Shown here piece after piece: positions 49,473 to 60,044 of a stretch of DNA of 64,000 nt. Each line of letters starts with the position of its first letter. Position 1 is the stretch's first letter. The notes beneath the pieces were generated by a model. It did no database searches and was not told the DNA's origin. It worked only from the letters and a program-made list of their open reading frames with translations. The DNA lies in NCBI RefSeq assembly GCF_006538365.1, contig NZ_BJKN01000002.1, forward strand, positions 523,119 through 587,118, read 5' to 3'. Made by a program: the position numbers and the translations under genes. This DNA is from Moorella sp. E308F (GTDB taxonomy: Bacteria > Bacillota > DSM-521 > Neomoorellales > Neomoorellaceae).

Positions 49473-52400
49473 TTACACCTCCCCGAAGAGGCCGGCCACC
49501 TTGGCCAGCAGCTGGTCGTCTTTATAGAATTGGAGCTGGATGGCTTTGGCCGGGCATTCACCGGCGCAGGTGCCGCAGCCCATACATTGGACGGCATTGA
49601 TCTCGGCTACGTTGCGTTCATTAATGCGCGGGACGCTGTAGGGGCAGACCCGCACACAGGTCAGGCAGGCAGCGCACTTGTTTGCATCGACCACGGCTAC
49701 CACGCCGCCCACCATCAGGTTTTCCCGGCTCAAGACTGTACAGGCCCGGGCCACGGCACCTTCGGCCTGGGCAATGGCTTCACTGGCAAATTTGGGCGCA
49801 TGACCGGCACCGCAGAGGAAAATCCCGGCCGAGGGGAAGTCAATGGGCGCCAGCTTGGCATGGGTTTCAACGTAGAATTTATCTTCGTTTAGAGGCAGTT
49901 TCAGCATGGTAGCCAGTTTTTCCACCCCATCCGGGGCTACGGCACCTGTGGCCAGGACCAGTTGATCGGGCCAGAGGACCAGGTCTTTGCCGGAGTCGGG
50001 GTCCTTAACTAATACCTCCAGCAGGCCGATGTCCCGCCGGCGTACCTCAGGTGGTCTTTCTGGCTCATAGTGGATAAAGAGGACGCCCTGCTCCCGGGCC
50101 TGGCGATAATAGTCCTCCATGAAGGCATAGGTGCGGATGTCCCGGTAAAGGATGTAAATTGAAGCCTCGGGATTACGCGCTTTAATGGCCAGGGCGTTTT
50201 TAATGGTCTGGGCGCAGCAGGTGCGGCTGCAGTAGGGGTGCTCGCCATCCCGGGAGCCCACGCATTGGATAAAGACCACCTGTTTGTTCTTGCCGGCATC
50301 CCAGTGGCCGTCGGCAAGGGCCTGCTCCAGCTGGGTATTTGTTACGACCCGCTCGTCCTGGCCATAGAGATAGGCGTCGGTTTTTAATTCCTGGCTGCCG
50401 GTAGCGACGATTACCACGCCGTGTTCCAGTTGCAGGGTACGGCGTACGTGTTCTTTTCCGGGTTCACTAAGGGATATGGTGGTGGTAAAGTGTCCCTGGT
50501 GGCCGCCAAAGTCTTCCAGGTGGGCACCAGTGAACACCTGGATACGGGGGTTGGCCCGGACTCTGGCGATCAGGTCTTTTAAGAGGGCCTGCAGGTCTTC
50601 CCCTTCCAGGGTGTTCCGTAAATACCGTACCTGCCCGCCCAGCTCGGCTTCTCGCTCGACGATAATGGCGTCAAATCCCTGCTCGGCGATATTTAATGCT
50701 GCCGTCAAACCGGCGATGCCACCGCCGATGATCAGGGCCTTCTGGACAACCGGTACCGGTTGCAGGTGCAGGGCTTCGTGGCGTTTGACCTTGGCCACGG
50801 CCATGCGCACCAGGTCAATAGCTTTTAAAGTTGCATTGGCCGGTTCGTTGCGGTGCACCCAGGAACACTGGTCGCGGATATTGGCCATTTCAAAGTAGAA
50901 CGGGTTTAAACCGGCCTCCTTTAAGGCTTCCCGGAAAAGGGGCTGGTGGGTGCGAATGGTGCAGGAGGCCACTACCACCCGGTTCAGGTTATATTCCTGG
51001 ATGGCGGCTTTAATCTTGTTCAGGGTGTCCTGGGAACAGGTGTAGAGGTTATCCTCGGCATGGACCACTCCCGGGAGTTTGGCGGCAGCCTCAACTACTG
51101 CCTTGACATCGACTACACCAGCGATATTAATGCCGCAGTGGCAGATAAAGACACCTACCCGCGGTTCTTCCCGGCTGACGTCCCTTTCCGGCGGGTATTC
51201 CTTGGGCGTTACCAGAGTGTTGCGGCCCGAAGCTATGGCGGCACCGGCTAAAGAGGCGGCAGCGCTGGCATTGACCACCGTTTCCGGGATGTCCCGGGGA
51301 CCCTGGAAGACGCCGGCCACATAAACGCCCGGCCGGGTAGTGGCTACCGGCTGGAAGGGCAAGGTCTTAGCAAAGCCATAAAGATTAAGCTCAATACCGG
51401 CAGCAGCCGCCAGCTTTTCCGCCCCGGCCGGCGGCCTGACACCAACCGCTAGCACCACCATATCAAACTCTTCCCGGGTTATCCTGCCGTCGGCATAGTA
51501 CTGGATGGTAAGGTTTTTGGTCTGCGGATCTTCTTCCACCCGGGAAATCATAGCCCGCACATAACGTACGCCGGCGGCTTTAGCCGCCTCGACGTAGCGA
51601 TCGAAGTTTTTACCGTAGGCGCGGATATCCAGGTAGAAGATGGTCGGCTCAATATTGGCGTCATGTTCCCGGGCAATAATGGCTTCTTTGGTGGAATACA
51701 TGCAGCAGATGGCTGAGCAGTAAGGACTGCCTTCCCCCTCGCAATCCCGGGAACCCACGCACTGGATGAAGGCCACCTTTTTGGGCGGCCGCTGATCGGA
51801 AGGCCGTACCACGTGGCTTTCCGTGGGGCCGGTGGCGCTGAGCAGCCGCTCAAACTCCAGGCTGGTCACCACATTGGCATAATAACCGTAACCGTATTCG
51901 CCGGCCAGGGTGGCATCAAAGAGTTCATAGCCGGGGGCCAAGACCAGGGAGCCAACCTTGAGTTCCACCACCTTTTCCTGCTGCCAGTGCTCCACAGCCT
52001 TCTTTTTACAAACAGCTTCACACTGGAGACATTCCGAGCAAATGCCGCAGTTCAGGCAGCGTTTGGCCTCCTCGATGGCTTCTTCCGGGGTAAAGCCCTG
52101 GTAGACTTCGCGGAAATCCTGGATGCGCTCTGCTACCGGCGCCATGGCCTGGATTTTGCGCCGGCCGGGGAAGGGTATAACATTGGGCGGCGGGTCCAGC
52201 TTGGGTTCCTTTGCCAGGGAACGGCCGGCAGCCAGGTCTTCACCCTCGAGGTAGCGTTTCACGGATTCCGCTGCTTCGTGGCCGCTGGCTACGGCTTCTA
52301 CTACCGAGGCAGGCCCGCGGACGATATCGCCGCAGGCAAAGATGCCGGGTACGCTGGTAGCCAGGGTCAGGGGATCAGCGGCAATCAGGCCGCGGCTGGT

Positions 52401-53936
52401 AGCTATGTTACCGTGTTCGCCTAAGAAAGAAAGATCGGCAACCTGGCCGATGGCCAGAATAACGGTGTCGGCAGCAAGGGTTTGGTTAACTTCGGGATTA
52501 TACTGGGGATTAAAACGGCCTTGTTCATCGAAAACCCGGGTACACTGCATTAGTTCAATACCCGTGACCCGGCCGCCTTCGCCGAGGAAACGTTTGGGGC
52601 CCCAGGAAGGATGGATGATAACGCCTTCTTCCAGGGCTTCTTCGACTTCCCATGGATGGGCCGGCATCTCATTTCTGGATTCCAAGCAGGCCAGGTGAAC
52701 TTCCTTAGCCCCCAGGCGCAGGGCCGTCCGGGCCACGTCGATGGCTACATTACCGCCGCCGATGACGACAACCCTTGCCCCTACTTCGGGCCGGCCGCCC
52801 AGGGCGGTTTCCCGCAAGAAAGCTACCCCCGGTAGAATACCCTTTAAATCGGCACCCTCAAGCTTAAGCATGCGGCTCTGCTGCAGGCCGGTGGCGATGA
52901 TAATGGCGTTGTACCGCTTTTGCAGTTCCGCCAGGGTAATATCTTTGCCGACAACGGTATTGGGTTCAAACTTAATCCCCAAAGCAAGGATGCGCCCGGT
53001 TTCCCGGTCGACTACCTCCAGGGGGAGGCGGTACCGGGGAATGCCCCCGCGCAGCATGCCGCCGGGCTGGCTCATAGCATCATAAATAGTAACCTGGTAG
53101 CCTGCCAGGGCCAGGTCCTGGGCGGCCGTAAGTCCTGCCGGTCCGGCGCCGATGATGGCTATTTTTTCCTGCCTGGCGGGAAGCTCTGGCCTCTGTTCCT
53201 GCTCCCGGGCGGCTTCAGCTTCCCAGCCGTAGTCATAGGCCGCCCTTTTCAGAGTCGCGATGGCAATGGGGTCGTCAAACTGCCCCCGATTACACTCGGT
53301 TTCGCAAGGGTGGTGACAGATGCGGCCGCAGATGCCGGCAAAGGGCATACGGCGATGGATTACTTCCAGAGCCTCAGCAAATTTACCCTGGGAGATCAGG
53401 GCCACATAACCCTGGGCATTAGTACCAGCCGGGCAAGTGCTGCGGCAGGGAGGTATACCCCTTTTGGTAATCAGGTATTTATTGGGCACCGCCTGGGGGA
53501 ACATCTTGTGGATGGCCTTCCGGCTGCCCATATTCTGATTGTACTCATTGGGTACCGATACCGGACAAACCTGCTCGCAGTCGCCGCAGGCAGTACATTC
53601 CTCGATATTAACATAGCGGGGCTTTTGACGGATCTGGACGGTAAAATTACCCTTTTCCCCTTCTACCTTTTCCAGGGAGGCGCAAGTATACAGGCGGATG
53701 TTGGGATGGTTCAAGGTATCTGTCATCCGGGGACCCAGCAAGCACATGGCACATTCGTTGGTGGGGAAGGTTTTGTCCAGCTGGGCCATACGACCGCCGA
53801 TGGAAGAACTTTCTGTCACCAGGTGTACCAGGTAGCCTGCATTAGCCAGATCAAGGGCCGACTGCATACCGGCAATACCGCCGCCGAGGACCAGGACCGC
53901 ACCTACGGCCGGGACATTTTCCTGTTTTTCCTTCAT
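49473..53936 (-). CDS. hdrA: HdrA-like flavoprotein, duplicated and with a GltD-type insert
   Basis: A 1487-residue protein, more than twice the methanogen HdrA (about 650). Order: FAD Rossmann motif (VLGGGIAGMQSALDLANAGY) with ferredoxin motif CTACGDCEQVCPV; a GltD-like module at about 155-620 (PCRSTCPAGTNAQGY, CGRICHHPCETECNRGQ, GAGPAGLTAAQDLALAGY, IGGGNVAIDVARTALRLGA); further Cys sites CLNCGICSECLQCEAVC; HdrA core (CVGSRDCEGEGSPYCS); then a second HdrA copy with FICHCGINIAGVVDV, IGGGIAGLTAALNIAEQGF and CVGSRDGEHPYCSRTC; and a C-terminal 2x[4Fe-4S] ferredoxin (CAACLTCVRVCP, CMGCGTCAGECP). It should bind several flavins and NAD(P)H and is the candidate bifurcation or electron-distribution hub for MetFV. 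Confidence 0.93.
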   Translation of the reverse strand: MKEKQENVPAVGAVLVLGGGIAGMQSALDLANAGYLVHLVTESSSIGGRMAQLDKTFPTNECAMCLLGPRMTDTLNHPNIRLYTCASLEKVEGEKGNFTVQIRQKPRYVNIEECTACGDCEQVCPVSVPNEYNQNMGSRKAIHKMFPQAVPNKYLITKRGIPPCRSTCPAGTNAQGYVALISQGKFAEALEVIHRRMPFAGICGRICHHPCETECNRGQFDDPIAIATLKRAAYDYGWEAEAAREQEQRPELPARQEKIAIIGAGPAGLTAAQDLALAGYQVTIYDAMSQPGGMLRGGIPRYRLPLEVVDRETGRILALGIKFEPNTVVGKDITLAELQKRYNAIIIATGLQQSRMLKLEGADLKGILPGVAFLRETALGGRPEVGARVVVIGGGNVAIDVARTALRLGAKEVHLACLESRNEMPAHPWEVEEALEEGVIIHPSWGPKRFLGEGGRVTGIELMQCTRVFDEQGRFNPQYNPEVNQTLAADTVILAIGQVADLSFLGEHGNIATSRGLIAADPLTLATSVPGIFACGDIVRGPASVVEAVASGHEAAESVKRYLEGEDLAAGRSLAKEPKLDPPPNVIPFPGRRKIQAMAPVAERIQDFREVYQGFTPEEAIEEAKRCLNCGICSECLQCEAVCKKKAVEHWQQEKVVELKVGSLVLAPGYELFDATLAGEYGYGYYANVVTSLEFERLLSATGPTESHVVRPSDQRPPKKVAFIQCVGSRDCEGEGSPYCSAICCMYSTKEAIIAREHDANIEPTIFYLDIRAYGKNFDRYVEAAKAAGVRYVRAMISRVEEDPQTKNLTIQYYADGRITREEFDMVVLAVGVRPPAGAEKLAAAAGIELNLYGFAKTLPFQPVATTRPGVYVAGVFQGPRDIPETVVNASAAASLAGAAIASGRNTLVTPKEYPPERDVSREEPRVGVFICHCGINIAGVVDVKAVVEAAAKLPGVVHAEDNLYTCSQDTLNKIKAAIQEYNLNRVVVASCTIRTHQPLFREALKEAGLNPFYFEMANIRDQCSWVHRNEPANATLKAIDLVRMAVAKVKRHEALHLQPVPVVQKALIIGGGIAGLTAALNIAEQGFDAIIVEREAELGGQVRYLRNTLEGEDLQALLKDLIARVRANPRIQVFTGAHLEDFGGHQGHFTTTISLSEPGKEHVRRTLQLEHGVVIVATGSQELKTDAYLYGQDERVVTNTQLEQALADGHWDAGKNKQVVFIQCVGSRDGEHPYCSRTCCAQTIKNALAIKARNPEASIYILYRDIRTYAFMEDYYRQAREQGVLFIHYEPERPPEVRRRDIGLLEVLVKDPDSGKDLVLWPDQLVLATGAVAPDGVEKLATMLKLPLNEDKFYVETHAKLAPIDFPSAGIFLCGAGHAPKFASEAIAQAEGAVARACTVLSRENLMVGGVVAVVDANKCAACLTCVRVCPYSVPRINERNVAEINAVQCMGCGTCAGECPAKAIQLQFYKDDQLLAKVAGLFGEV

Positions 53937-53956
53937 GGCGTCTCACAACCTTTCTG

Positions 53957-54829
53957 CTAGGAGGCTACCAGCAACCCCTGCTGCCGTATAAGGGGCAGGG
54001 GATCGACTAAATGTTTCTTCAACCAGGGAGCGGCATCCAGCCCCAGGGCCAGGCCGATGACTTCCGTGATGAAAAAGATGGGTAGCGGATCTTTCCCGGC
54101 CGGCTGGCGGCTGTCCAGGTTGGTCTGGCACAGGGGACAGGCCGTCACTATGGCTACAGCTCCGGCATGGCGGGCGGCGGCTACAATTTTTCCCACCAGT
54201 TGCTCTACGATTTGGGGCTGGGGGATGGCGAGACTGGCCCCGCAACACTCGTTTTTATGGGTCCAGGCTATCGGAGTGGCTCCACACCAGGCTAATAGCC
54301 GGTCCATCAGCTGGGGTTGTTCGGGATTGGCCTCAAAACTGGCTACTTTCGGCGGCCGGGTCAGCAGGCAGCCGTAGTAGGACGCCAGGGGGAGGCCGGC
54401 CAGGCTTTTCTTTACCTTCCCATCCAGCAGAGCCTGGATGCGGGGATCGGCCAGCATGTCGACGACATGACGCACCCGCACTTCTCCCCGGTATTCCCGT
54501 CCCAGGATTTGACCTGCCTGCCGGTTGAGCTGCCGGGCTTCCTGGCTGCCGCCGGCCATAAAGGTTTGGGCTGCTTTTAAGGAGTTATAACAGGCGGCGC
54601 AGGGTACCAGCAGATCGTTACCGGCAGCCTCGGCCAGGACCAGGTTATGCAACGGTAAGGCATGGCTCAGGTAACTGCTGAGGGAGTGGCCGGAGGTGGC
54701 GCCGCAACAGCACCAGTCTTCCAGTTCCTGCAACTCCACTCCCAGGGCTTTAAATACAGCTTCGGTGGAGGCGGAATATTCGGCCGCCGTTGCGTGCAGG
54801 GAACAGCCGGGGTAATAACTCAATTTCAT
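53957..54829 (-). CDS. hdrB: HdrB-like heterodisulfide reductase subunit
   Basis: A 290-residue protein starting at the ATG at 54829, which overlaps the hdrC stop by 4 bp. It has two CCG domains: CCCGATSGHSLSSYL with PCAACYNSLK, and KNECCGASLAI with TACPLCQTNLD. In methanogens these bind noncubane [4Fe-4S] clusters that cleave heterodisulfides. In acetogens no CoM-S-S-CoB exists, so the true electron acceptor here is unknown; coupling to MetFV is implied by the operon. Confidence 0.94.
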   Translation of the reverse strand: MKLSYYPGCSLHATAAEYSASTEAVFKALGVELQELEDWCCCGATSGHSLSSYLSHALPLHNLVLAEAAGNDLLVPCAACYNSLKAAQTFMAGGSQEARQLNRQAGQILGREYRGEVRVRHVVDMLADPRIQALLDGKVKKSLAGLPLASYYGCLLTRPPKVASFEANPEQPQLMDRLLAWCGATPIAWTHKNECCGASLAIPQPQIVEQLVGKIVAAARHAGAVAIVTACPLCQTNLDSRQPAGKDPLPIFFITEVIGLALGLDAAPWLKKHLVDPLPLIRQQGLLVAS

Positions 54830-55380
54830 ACCTGTCCCCCCTTTTCCCCTTGCCACAAGGACCGGAAGCGAGCTTTGTTTTTAAGCCCTTCGGGTAAAAG
54901 CCGCAGTTTACCGCGGCTAAGCATTTTCAGCCCTAGGGGAACATCCTGGAAGTAGGTACCTGTCTTCATTTTGAAGGCAATGATCATCCCCAGTTCATGG
55001 ACCCGACCCTTGCTTTTAACCGAAGCCAGGAAGGCCTGGTGGAAAGCAGCCACTTCCGGCAGGGCCGGCCGGACGCCTTTAGCCAGGGCCCGTTGCTTCA
55101 AAGCGTCATTAATGGCGGCAATGTCGATACCGTTGGGACAGCGGGATACACAGGTCCGGCAGCAAGCACATTGCCAGATAGTTTTGCTTTTTAAAAGTTC
55201 TTCTTCCAAACCTAGCTGGACAAAACGTACTACCTGGTGGGGCATCAGGTCCATGGCCATGGTTACCGGACAGCCGGCTGTGCATTTATGACACTGGTAA
55301 CAGCGGCTGACAGGTTGACCCGATTGCCTGGTCACGGCAGCAACAAGCTGGTGGGAAGGTATAATTTGTTGCTCAGCCAA
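54826..55380 (-). CDS. hdrC: HdrC-like iron-sulfur subunit
   Basis: A 184-residue protein with two ferredoxin motifs (CYQCHKCTAGCPVTMAMD and CACCRTCVSRCPNGIDI), each for one [4Fe-4S] cluster. It passes electrons between HdrA and HdrB. The RBS is AAAGGAGG. It is the first hdr gene, 165 bp after acsE; a terminator-like hairpin lies in that gap. Confidence 0.93.
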   Translation of the reverse strand: MAEQQIIPSHQLVAAVTRQSGQPVSRCYQCHKCTAGCPVTMAMDLMPHQVVRFVQLGLEEELLKSKTIWQCACCRTCVSRCPNGIDIAAINDALKQRALAKGVRPALPEVAAFHQAFLASVKSKGRVHELGMIIAFKMKTGTYFQDVPLGLKMLSRGKLRLLPEGLKNKARFRSLWQGEKGGQV

Positions 55381-55402
55381 TCCCCTTCCTCCTTTCTACC
55401 CT

Positions 55403-55452
55403 GAAAAAGAGAGGACCAGCGTTAAGACAATACGCCGGTACCTCTCTCTTTT
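55403..55452. terminator. Terminator-like hairpin between acsE and hdrC
   Basis: AGAGAGGTACC pairs with GGTCCTCTCT, and on the minus strand TTTTTC follows. The arrangement looks like an intrinsic terminator that would reduce transcription from the acs genes into the hdr-met genes. It has an AT-rich end on the other strand too. Confidence 0.6.
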
Positions 55453-55544
55453 CCCGCGCATATTCCTACAGGTATCAACGTATTCCTGTAACGCTGCTAT
55501 ATGGAGTTCCTCCCCAATAAGCTTCGACGTTGTTGATAAAAGTC

Positions 55545-56336
<792 letters not shown>

Positions 56337-56357
56337 TTAGACCTCCTTTTTACTTTA

Positions 56358-57326
56358 TTAATAAGCGTTGCTGGCCATTAGCTGGTCGATATTTTCCTTC
56401 ACTTTGGCCACGGCTTGCGGGTGACGCATGAGGAGAATATGGGCGCCGGCCTGGAGGAGGGCGGTGGCGGTAACGGCTTCCCAGAGGATACCACGCTCCA
56501 CCTCTTTACCCCAGCCGGGGTATTCGCTAACCGGAGCCACAGCTTCCTTGGCGCGCCAGGCCTCATATCCAACCGTACAGATTACCGGCATGGATAGCAT
56601 TTTATCACCTTGAAGGGCGCCCAGGCGGATGCGCTCCATAATGGAGTAGGCGTATTCTATCCCGTAACCCAGGCCGCCAATGGATGGGTCGATAACGATG
56701 CGGTCCAACCCCAGATTCATTTCGTTGATGAGGATGTTGAGCTGCTTGCAGATATTGATATCCAGGGGTGAACGGGCAATAATGTTGTGCTTGTGTACCA
56801 TGCAGGCCGCCGTCAGGGATTTGTAGTTGTCCTGCTCGGCGTTACCCAGGAGCAGGTTTTCCCCTGCTGCCGCTTCGGCCACTGCCTCCAGGACGTCGTG
56901 GTCTTTCTCCACGTCGCCGCAGCCGACGACAATCAGCGGCACGCCGACCGCCTGCAGGACTTCCTTGACGGTAGCCACACACTGGTCTACCGTGCGGTTG
57001 GCTCCCTCGGGATCGGCACCGTCGAGTTTCAGGTAAATCAGGTCGGCGCCGTATGCAGCTACGCATTTCTGCGCCCAGCGGCCGGGCTCATTGATTACAT
57101 CATTAAAGGGATCCTTCAAAACATCCGGCCAGTCGGGAACGATATCCTGGACTTCCATGGCAATGACGGGGCGGCTAACCTCGCCTTCAAAATGGTGGAA
57201 GGGAAGGGCGGCATCGCCGCCGACCACAACGGTGTGGCTCCGGGTACCGCCCTGCTCTTTGGTGGCACCCAGGACAACTTTTTGTACCGCGGCACGGCTG
57301 CGCTCACGTAAAATCTGGACGGCCAT
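56358..57326 (-). CDS. acsD: Corrinoid/iron-sulfur protein small subunit
   Basis: The start is at the ATG at 57326 with GGAAGGAG upstream. About 322 residues form a TIM barrel ([20 protein letters not shown], then [20 protein letters not shown] and [20 protein letters not shown]). It pairs with AcsC to hold the B12 cofactor. In the cluster it follows the cooC-like gene by 26 bp. Confidence 0.95.
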   Translation of the reverse strand: MAVQILRERSRAAVQKVVLGATKEQGGTRSHTVVVGGDAALPFHHFEGEVSRPVIAMEVQDIVPDWPDVLKDPFNDVINEPGRWAQKCVAAYGADLIYLKLDGADPEGANRTVDQCVATVKEVLQAVGVPLIVVGCGDVEKDHDVLEAVAEAAAGENLLLGNAEQDNYKSLTAACMVHKHNIIARSPLDINICKQLNILINEMNLGLDRIVIDPSIGGLGYGIEYAYSIMERIRLGALQGDKMLSMPVICTVGYEAWRAKEAVAPVSEYPGWGKEVERGILWEAVTATALLQAGAHILLMRHPQAVAKVKENIDQLMASNAY

Positions 57327-57352
57327 GAAAAACACTCCTTCCGCATAAATAG

Positions 57353-58102
57353 TTAAATACGGCACCTGCTAAGAATGGTATTGACTGCCTGCACGGCCGG
57401 GGCATCTGCCGGTAGGTCAAAAAGGGGTTTGCCGTAGGTGTCAAAAGCGACGACCTGTTCATCATAGGGAACCGTCCCGGCCAGGGGCAATCCTGTCCGC
57501 TCGATCTCTTCCCGGAGGGGACCAGGATCACCGGTAGTTTTGGTTACAACAAGGTACATATGGGGAATATCGAGCTGCAGTTCCCGGACCAATTCCCGTA
57601 CCCTCCCGGCGGAGCGAATCCCCCGCACCGAGGCATCGCTGATGACGAAAAGAACCCCTACATTCTGGATAACCCGCCTGCTGATATGCTCCAGGCCGGC
57701 TTCACTGTCAATAACCATATAATCATAGTTGGCGCTCAAAGTTTCCAGGTGCTTGCGCAAAAGGTCGTTGGGATAACAGTAACAGCCCGGCCCCTGGGGC
57801 CGGCCCATGGTTAACAGGTCAAAGCTTCTAGTTTCTACCAGGGCCTGGGCCAGCTGGTATTGGATGAACATATCCTTGCTCATGCCAGCGGGGATGGCCC
57901 GCGGGTTTTTGGTGGCGTCAAGGATATCGGCAATAACGGTATCGACTTTAACGCCCAGGGCTTCGTTTAAATTGGCGTTGGGGTCGGCGTCCACGGCCAG
58001 GATGCTCCCCTTATGGTTCAAAACCAGATAGCGTACCAACAGGGCGGCAAAGGTAGTCTTTCCTGTACCCCCTTTACCGGCAACGGCAATATGGCGGGCC
58101 AC
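57353..58102 (-). CDS. cooC: CooC/AcsF-type nickel-insertion ATPase
   Basis: A 249-residue MinD/ParA-like ATPase with a deviant Walker A ([20 protein letters not shown]), a switch II region and [16 protein letters not shown] with the two cysteines (CYC) typical of CooC proteins, which bind metal at the dimer interface. It matures CODH/ACS, probably by delivering nickel. GTG start directly after the activator gene's stop (TAA-GTG), RBS GGAGGG. Confidence 0.93.
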   Translation of the reverse strand: MARHIAVAGKGGTGKTTFAALLVRYLVLNHKGSILAVDADPNANLNEALGVKVDTVIADILDATKNPRAIPAGMSKDMFIQYQLAQALVETRSFDLLTMGRPQGPGCYCYPNDLLRKHLETLSANYDYMVIDSEAGLEHISRRVIQNVGVLFVISDASVRGIRSAGRVRELVRELQLDIPHMYLVVTKTTGDPGPLREEIERTGLPLAGTVPYDEQVVAFDTYGKPLFDLPADAPAVQAVNTILSRCRI

Positions 58103-60010
58103 TTACCCTTCCCTCCTTTCCAGACCGGTTTCCCCGGTTACAGAGGGAAAGAGTTCCAGCCGGGTATGGGGCAGGAACAGGGCCGAGACAAATTCCTCCA
58201 TAAAGAGGTTGCCGGCGGAAAGTTCCAGATAGGTCATCTTGTGGCCCAGTTCCAGGGCTTCTTGCCAGGCCGGCCGGGAAAGGAGGGCCAGCTCGGCACC
58301 CTTGAGGGAAGTGTTGCCGGCAAAAATGTATTTTTCCGCCGGCAAATCGGGTAAGAGGCCGATTTCGACCGCATTGGGAACGTGCAGGTAATTGCCGAAA
58401 CCGCCGGCAATGATAATCCTGTCGACTGCTTCCAGGTCCAGGGAAACGGTCTTTAACAGGCTCTGGATACCGGCAAAGACGGCTCCCTTGGAGCGGATGA
58501 GATTTTTGATGTCGGCGGCGGTAATGACGATATCCTTGCCGTGGCTGCTTTCTGCCGCCCAGGCCAGGACAAACTCGTAGCCTTCATCAGTAAGCCTTAG
58601 CCGGGGTGTGGCTACTTCCTGGAAGTTACCGGTCCGGTCGATGATGCCGGCCCGCCTGAGCTTCGCCAGGCAGTCGATTAAACCGCTGCCGCACAGGCCG
58701 GCCGGGCGGCCGCCGCCGATTACCTCCAGCTCTACTTCAAAGGTTTCCGGGTCGATGGTTACTCCTTCAACCGCTCCTTCCATGGCCCGCATACCGCAAG
58801 TGATACCGCTGCCTTCAAAGGCTGGCCCCGCCGAACAGGCACAAGCGATGAGCCATTCTTTATTCCCCAGGACCATTTCCCCGTTGGTGCCGATGTCAAT
58901 GAAGAGGGTCAGTTCTTCTCCCCTGGCAAGGCGGGTAAAAAGGACGCCCGCGACAATATCGCCGCCCACATAGCTGGCAACGCTGGGGAAGACCTGGACG
59001 GTAGCCAGGGGATTAATGGCCAGCCCGATTTCCCCGGCAGTGAGGGCCGGCCACTCGGTAGCAGCAGGGATATAGGGTTGCAGGCGGATATACTTGGGAT
59101 TTACGCCCAGGAGCAGGTGGCTCATGGTAGTGTTGCCGGCGATGGCTGCCGCCGTCACCTCCGCCGGGTCAATCCCGTGTTTGGCCAGTAAAGAATTACT
59201 GATCTCGTTAATGGTGGCCAGGGCCGCCTGGCGCAGCTCCTCCAGGCCCCCATGGTTACTGGTGGCGTGGATGATGCGGGAAATGACATCATCACCATAC
59301 GCCGCCTGGCGGTTATAACTACCGCCCTGGCCAATCCTCCGGCCGTTACGCAGGTCCAGGAGGGAGACCACTACCGTCGTGGTGCCCAGGTCGATGGCCA
59401 GGCCGAAGCTCCTGCCTGACCCGGCAGGGGTAACCCGTAAGAGGCGGTTATCAGCCCTGGCCAGGGTGACATCAACCTGCCAGCCGGCCTGGCGCAAGCT
59501 CTCCGGCAAATCCTGGAGCAGGGCCAAGCTTACCTTCCCCTCCATCCCTTTTTCCCTGCGCAAAGCCGCCAGCAGGCGGCTGGCATCGCTGGTGTTTTCC
59601 GTCAGGGTAGGCTCGGCGAGATGCAGGGTTACGACTTCACAGGCAGCCTCCAGGGGATAGGAACCCGGTAAATCAGCCAGACCGTCCTGCAGCCGCCCCT
59701 TATCCTGGAGGAGCACCTGATGTTTGCCGAGAAGGGATTCTGCCGGGATCTCGATGGCTACATCACCCTGGATGATGGTCTGGCAGGCCAGGGTATAACC
59801 TTCTTCCTTCAATGCGGCCGGCAGGTGTCCTCCTTTTAACTGAACTTCTCCCCGGCAAATTTTAATGATACAGCGGCCGCAGGTACCGGCACCGCCGCAA
59901 GTACTTTTCAAGGGGAGGCCGGCCTTCTGGGCCGCCTCCAGGACGGTGGTGCCTGCCGTTACCAGAACAGTAATATCGGCGGGTAAAAAAGTAACGGAAC
60001 ACTGATTCAC
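58103..60010 (-). CDS. acsV: ASKHA-domain corrinoid activation protein (RACo-like)
   Basis: A 635-residue protein. The N-terminal [2Fe-2S] ferredoxin domain has CGGAGTCGRCIIKIC and a later Cys (ACQTI). Middle and C-terminal domains carry ASKHA features: GLAIDLGTTTVVVSLLDLRN, AIAGNTTMSHLLLGV, LFIDIGTNGEMVLGN and IIAGGFGNYLHVPNAVEIG. It belongs to the DUF4445 group that reductively reactivates Co(II) corrinoid to Co(I) with ATP hydrolysis. It lies between acsC and cooC, as the orf7 of the M. thermoacetica cluster. It starts at a GTG with GGGGAAG. Confidence 0.92.
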   Translation of the reverse strand: MNQCSVTFLPADITVLVTAGTTVLEAAQKAGLPLKSTCGGAGTCGRCIIKICRGEVQLKGGHLPAALKEEGYTLACQTIIQGDVAIEIPAESLLGKHQVLLQDKGRLQDGLADLPGSYPLEAACEVVTLHLAEPTLTENTSDASRLLAALRREKGMEGKVSLALLQDLPESLRQAGWQVDVTLARADNRLLRVTPAGSGRSFGLAIDLGTTTVVVSLLDLRNGRRIGQGGSYNRQAAYGDDVISRIIHATSNHGGLEELRQAALATINEISNSLLAKHGIDPAEVTAAAIAGNTTMSHLLLGVNPKYIRLQPYIPAATEWPALTAGEIGLAINPLATVQVFPSVASYVGGDIVAGVLFTRLARGEELTLFIDIGTNGEMVLGNKEWLIACACSAGPAFEGSGITCGMRAMEGAVEGVTIDPETFEVELEVIGGGRPAGLCGSGLIDCLAKLRRAGIIDRTGNFQEVATPRLRLTDEGYEFVLAWAAESSHGKDIVITAADIKNLIRSKGAVFAGIQSLLKTVSLDLEAVDRIIIAGGFGNYLHVPNAVEIGLLPDLPAEKYIFAGNTSLKGAELALLSRPAWQEALELGHKMTYLELSAGNLFMEEFVSALFLPHTRLELFPSVTGETGLERREG

Positions 60011-60044
60011 GGGCTTCTTCCCCTTCTTAAATAATAGAGATGAT

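Noticed and set aside
52920-53960. 346-codon plus-strand frame opposite hdrA
   Set aside because: It is antisense to well-conserved HdrA motifs and has no RBS or domain.
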